Below are positions 4,510-6,226 of a stretch of 6,226 nt of DNA, piece after piece. The translations under genes were made by a program, and so were the position numbers. Origin of the DNA: Novosphingobium sp. (GTDB lineage: Bacteria > Pseudomonadota > Alphaproteobacteria > Sphingomonadales > Sphingomonadaceae). The number at the start of each line of letters is the position of its first letter. Within the stretch, counting starts at the first letter, position 1. Below the pieces are notes generated by a model. It did no database searches, had not been told where the DNA came from, and worked only from the letters and a program-made list of their open reading frames with translations. The stretch covers positions 1 through 6,226 of the forward strand of contig VFKS01000378.1 in assembly GCA_009885425.1 (NCBI GenBank), given 5' to 3'.

Positions 4510-6226
4510 TCAAACAAACGAATAGGGATCGATATCCACCTGCACCCGCACGCCTTGCGGGAATTGCAGCGGGTTCAGCCATTCTCGGATCACATCTTGC
4601 AGTTTGGCCGAGCGGCGCGCGTTGATCAGCAGGCGGTAGCGGTAGCGGCCGCGCAGGAGTGACAAGGGCGCTGGGGCGGGGCCGAGGACCATGACGTCGG
4701 GCAGGTTTGGGGCGCTGCCGCCGACGGCGCGGGCGGCTTCGCGCGCCTCGGCTTCGGTTTCGGATGAGACGATTATCGCGGCCCAGCGGCCGAATGGCGG
4801 GGCGCCGGCGTCTTTGCGCGCTTCCGCTTCGGCGGCGTAGAACGCGTCGCGGTCTCCGTCCGCCAGCGCGGCGATTACGGCGCTTTCGGGGTGGCGGGTC
4901 TGGATCAGGACTTCGCCCGGCTTTTCGCCCCGGCCGGCGCGGCCCGCGACTTGGGTGACCTGCTGAAAGGTCCGTTCGGCGGCGCGCAGATCGCCGCCTT
5001 CAAGGCCGAGATCGGCATCGACCACGCCGACCAGCGTGAGTTCGGGGAAATGATAGCCCTTGGTGACGATCTGCGTGCCGACGATCACGTCGATTAGCTT
5101 GTCTTCGGCGGCAGCGACAAATGCGCTGATCTTTTCGGGGCTGTTCAGCGTGTCCGAAGTAACCACCGCGACCCGCGCTTCGGGCAGAACCTCGGCCACT
5201 TCATCGGCGATCCGCTCCACCCCCGGGCCGCAGGCGACCATGCAATCGGGGGTCTGGCATTCGGGACAAGCCTCGGGCGGGGGCACTTCGTGGCCGCAGT
5301 GGTGGCAGGCGAGGCGGCGTGACAGGCGGTGCTCGACCAGCCAGGCGCTGCAATTGGGGCATTTGAAGCGGTAGCCGCAGTGGCGGCACAGCGTCAGCGG
5401 GGCATAGCCGCGGCGGTTGAGGAACAGCAGCGCCTGTTCGCCGCGCTCCAGCCGCGCCGCCAGGGCCGCGACCAGCGGCGGAGCAAGCCAGCGCCCGCGC
5501 GGCGGCGGGTTCTTGGTGAGGTCGAGCGTGTCGATCGAGGGTAGCGTCGCGCCGCCGAACCGCGCGGGCAGATCGACCTTCTCGTAAACCCCGGCCTCGG
5601 CCATCTGGAGGCTTTCGAGCGCGGGGGTCGCGCTGGCGAGGATCACCGGCACGCCCTCGAACCGGGCGCGCATCACCGCCACGTCGCGCGCATTATAGCG
5701 CACCCCGTCGTCTTGCTTGAACGAGACTTCGTGTGCCTCATCGACCACGATCAGGCCGAGGTCGGCAAACGGCAGGAACAGCGCCGAACGCGCCCCGACC
5801 AGCACCTGGGCATCGCCGCGCGAGATCGCCCGCCACGCCCGGCGCCGCTCGGCCTGCTTGAGCGAGGAATGCCAGACCACCGGCGCGGCGCCGAACCGCT
5901 CTGCAAAGCGGGCGAGGAAATTCTCGGTCAGCGCGATCTCGGGCAGCAGCACCAGCACTTGCCGCCCCATGTCGAGCGCCGCGCCGATCGCCTCGAAATA
6001 GGCCTCGGTCTTGCCCGATCCGGTTACCCCGTCGAGCAGGAACGGGCGAAACGTGCGCGATTCGACGGCGGCGACGAATTTCACCGCCGCATTCTGCTGC
6101 TCGTCGCTCAGGACCGGGCGGTGATGATCGGCGCGCGCCTGCGGATAGGCCCGGTCGATATCGACCGTTACCGGCTCGAGCATCCCCGCGTTGACCATCC
6201 CGCGCAGCACGCCTTCAGACACCCCG
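4510..6226 (-). CDS. priA: PriA, primosomal replication-restart helicase (C-terminal part, 5' end outside window)
   Basis: PriA recognises stalled forks and D-loops, unwinds DNA 3' to 5' with ATP and loads the replicative helicase. The frame is open to the right edge, so the start is missing. About 570 residues are visible, against the roughly 720-730 usual for the family; the absent part is most of the 3'-end-binding N-terminal domain. Counting the GTG at 6222-6220 as residue 1, visible signatures are Walker A GVTGSGKT (65-72), DEAH (161-164), the SAT motif (197-199), GTQIVTKGYHFP (382-393) and motif VI QVAGRAGR (424-431). The zinc-binding insert has the eight expected cysteines: C279, C282, C288, C291, C306, C309, C319 and C322. 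Two more cysteines (C327, C331) follow. The C-terminal PriA domain ends at DPYSFV and stop 4510-4512. All key residues are present and the gene looks intact. It is convergent with the ada operon and functionally separate from it. Confidence 0.96.
   Translation of the reverse strand, partial: GVSEGVLRGMVNAGMLEPVTVDIDRAYPQARADHHRPVLSDEQQNAAVKFVAAVESRTFRPFLLDGVTGSGKTEAYFEAIGAALDMGRQVLVLLPEIALTENFLARFAERFGAAPVVWHSSLKQAERRRAWRAISRGDAQVLVGARSALFLPFADLGLIVVDEAHEVSFKQDDGVRYNARDVAVMRARFEGVPVILASATPALESLQMAEAGVYEKVDLPARFGGATLPSIDTLDLTKNPPPRGRWLAPPLVAALAARLERGEQALLFLNRRGYAPLTLCRHCGYRFKCPNCSAWLVEHRLSRRLACHHCGHEVPPPEACPECQTPDCMVACGPGVERIADEVAEVLPEARVAVVTSDTLNSPEKISAFVAAAEDKLIDVIVGTQIVTKGYHFPELTLVGVVDADLGLEGGDLRAAERTFQQVTQVAGRAGRGEKPGEVLIQTRHPESAVIAALADGDRDAFYAAEAEARKDAGAPPFGRWAAIIVSSETEAEAREAARAVGGSAPNLPDVMVLGPAPAPLSLLRGRYRYRLLINARRSAKLQDVIREWLNPLQFPQGVRVQVDIDPYSFV

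Noticed and set aside
4290..4517. Possible 75-residue minus-strand gene downstream of priA
   Set aside because: It begins at a TTG overlapping the priA stop, runs through the hairpin, lacks a ribosome binding site and resembles no known family.
1..6226. CRISPR array, tRNA, rRNA, insertion sequence, phage or toxin-antitoxin genes
   Set aside because: No regularly spaced direct repeats, cloverleaf, transposase motifs or small paired genes were seen on either strand.

Overview
This is a GC-rich, gene-dense bacterial chromosomal segment. The base composition, the short intergenic gaps, the PriA sequence and a fragment resembling the palindromic repeats common in sphingomonads together suggest an alphaproteobacterium, probably of the Sphingomonadales (Erythrobacter/Sphingomonas type). 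This placement is inferred from memory, not from a search.

Layout, left to right. (1) Bases 1-260, plus strand: the C-terminal end of a probable DJ-1/PfpI-type (class I glutamine amidotransferase-like) protein. (2) 313-1140, plus: a TauD/TfdA-family Fe(II)/2-oxoglutarate dioxygenase with all metal and 2OG ligands present. It is followed after 18 bases by (3) 1159-1827, plus: an exported protein of unknown function with four cysteines. An imperfect hairpin (1840-1873) follows it. (4) 1951-3382 and 3379-4149, plus: three overlapping genes, namely an SRPBCC-fold protein, a full-length Ada (AraC-type regulator plus two alkyl-acceptor domains), and an isocitrate lyase/PEP mutase superfamily enzyme that lacks the isocitrate-lyase cysteine motif. 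The overlaps are 8 bp and 4 bp. Ada has no clear ribosome binding site, so its translation probably depends on the SRPBCC gene. (5) 4150-4509: a 360-base non-coding gap holding several hairpins, a degenerate REP-like fragment and an AT-rich stretch with a perfect TTGACA hexamer. (6) 4510-6226, minus: the C-terminal three quarters or so of the replication-restart helicase PriA, convergent with the operon and cut by the window edge.

How the genes fit together: the TauD-like oxygenase and the exported protein look like one transcript. The SRPBCC-ada-lyase set looks like a second one, probably driven from the 123-base gap at 1828-1950, and could be an alkylation-response operon because Ada normally autoregulates. 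PriA is an independent housekeeping gene. I see no CRISPR array, tRNA, rRNA, insertion sequence or phage gene. No clearly novel multi-gene system stands out. The best candidate for a second look is the tight coupling of Ada to an SRPBCC protein and a PEP-mutase-like enzyme.
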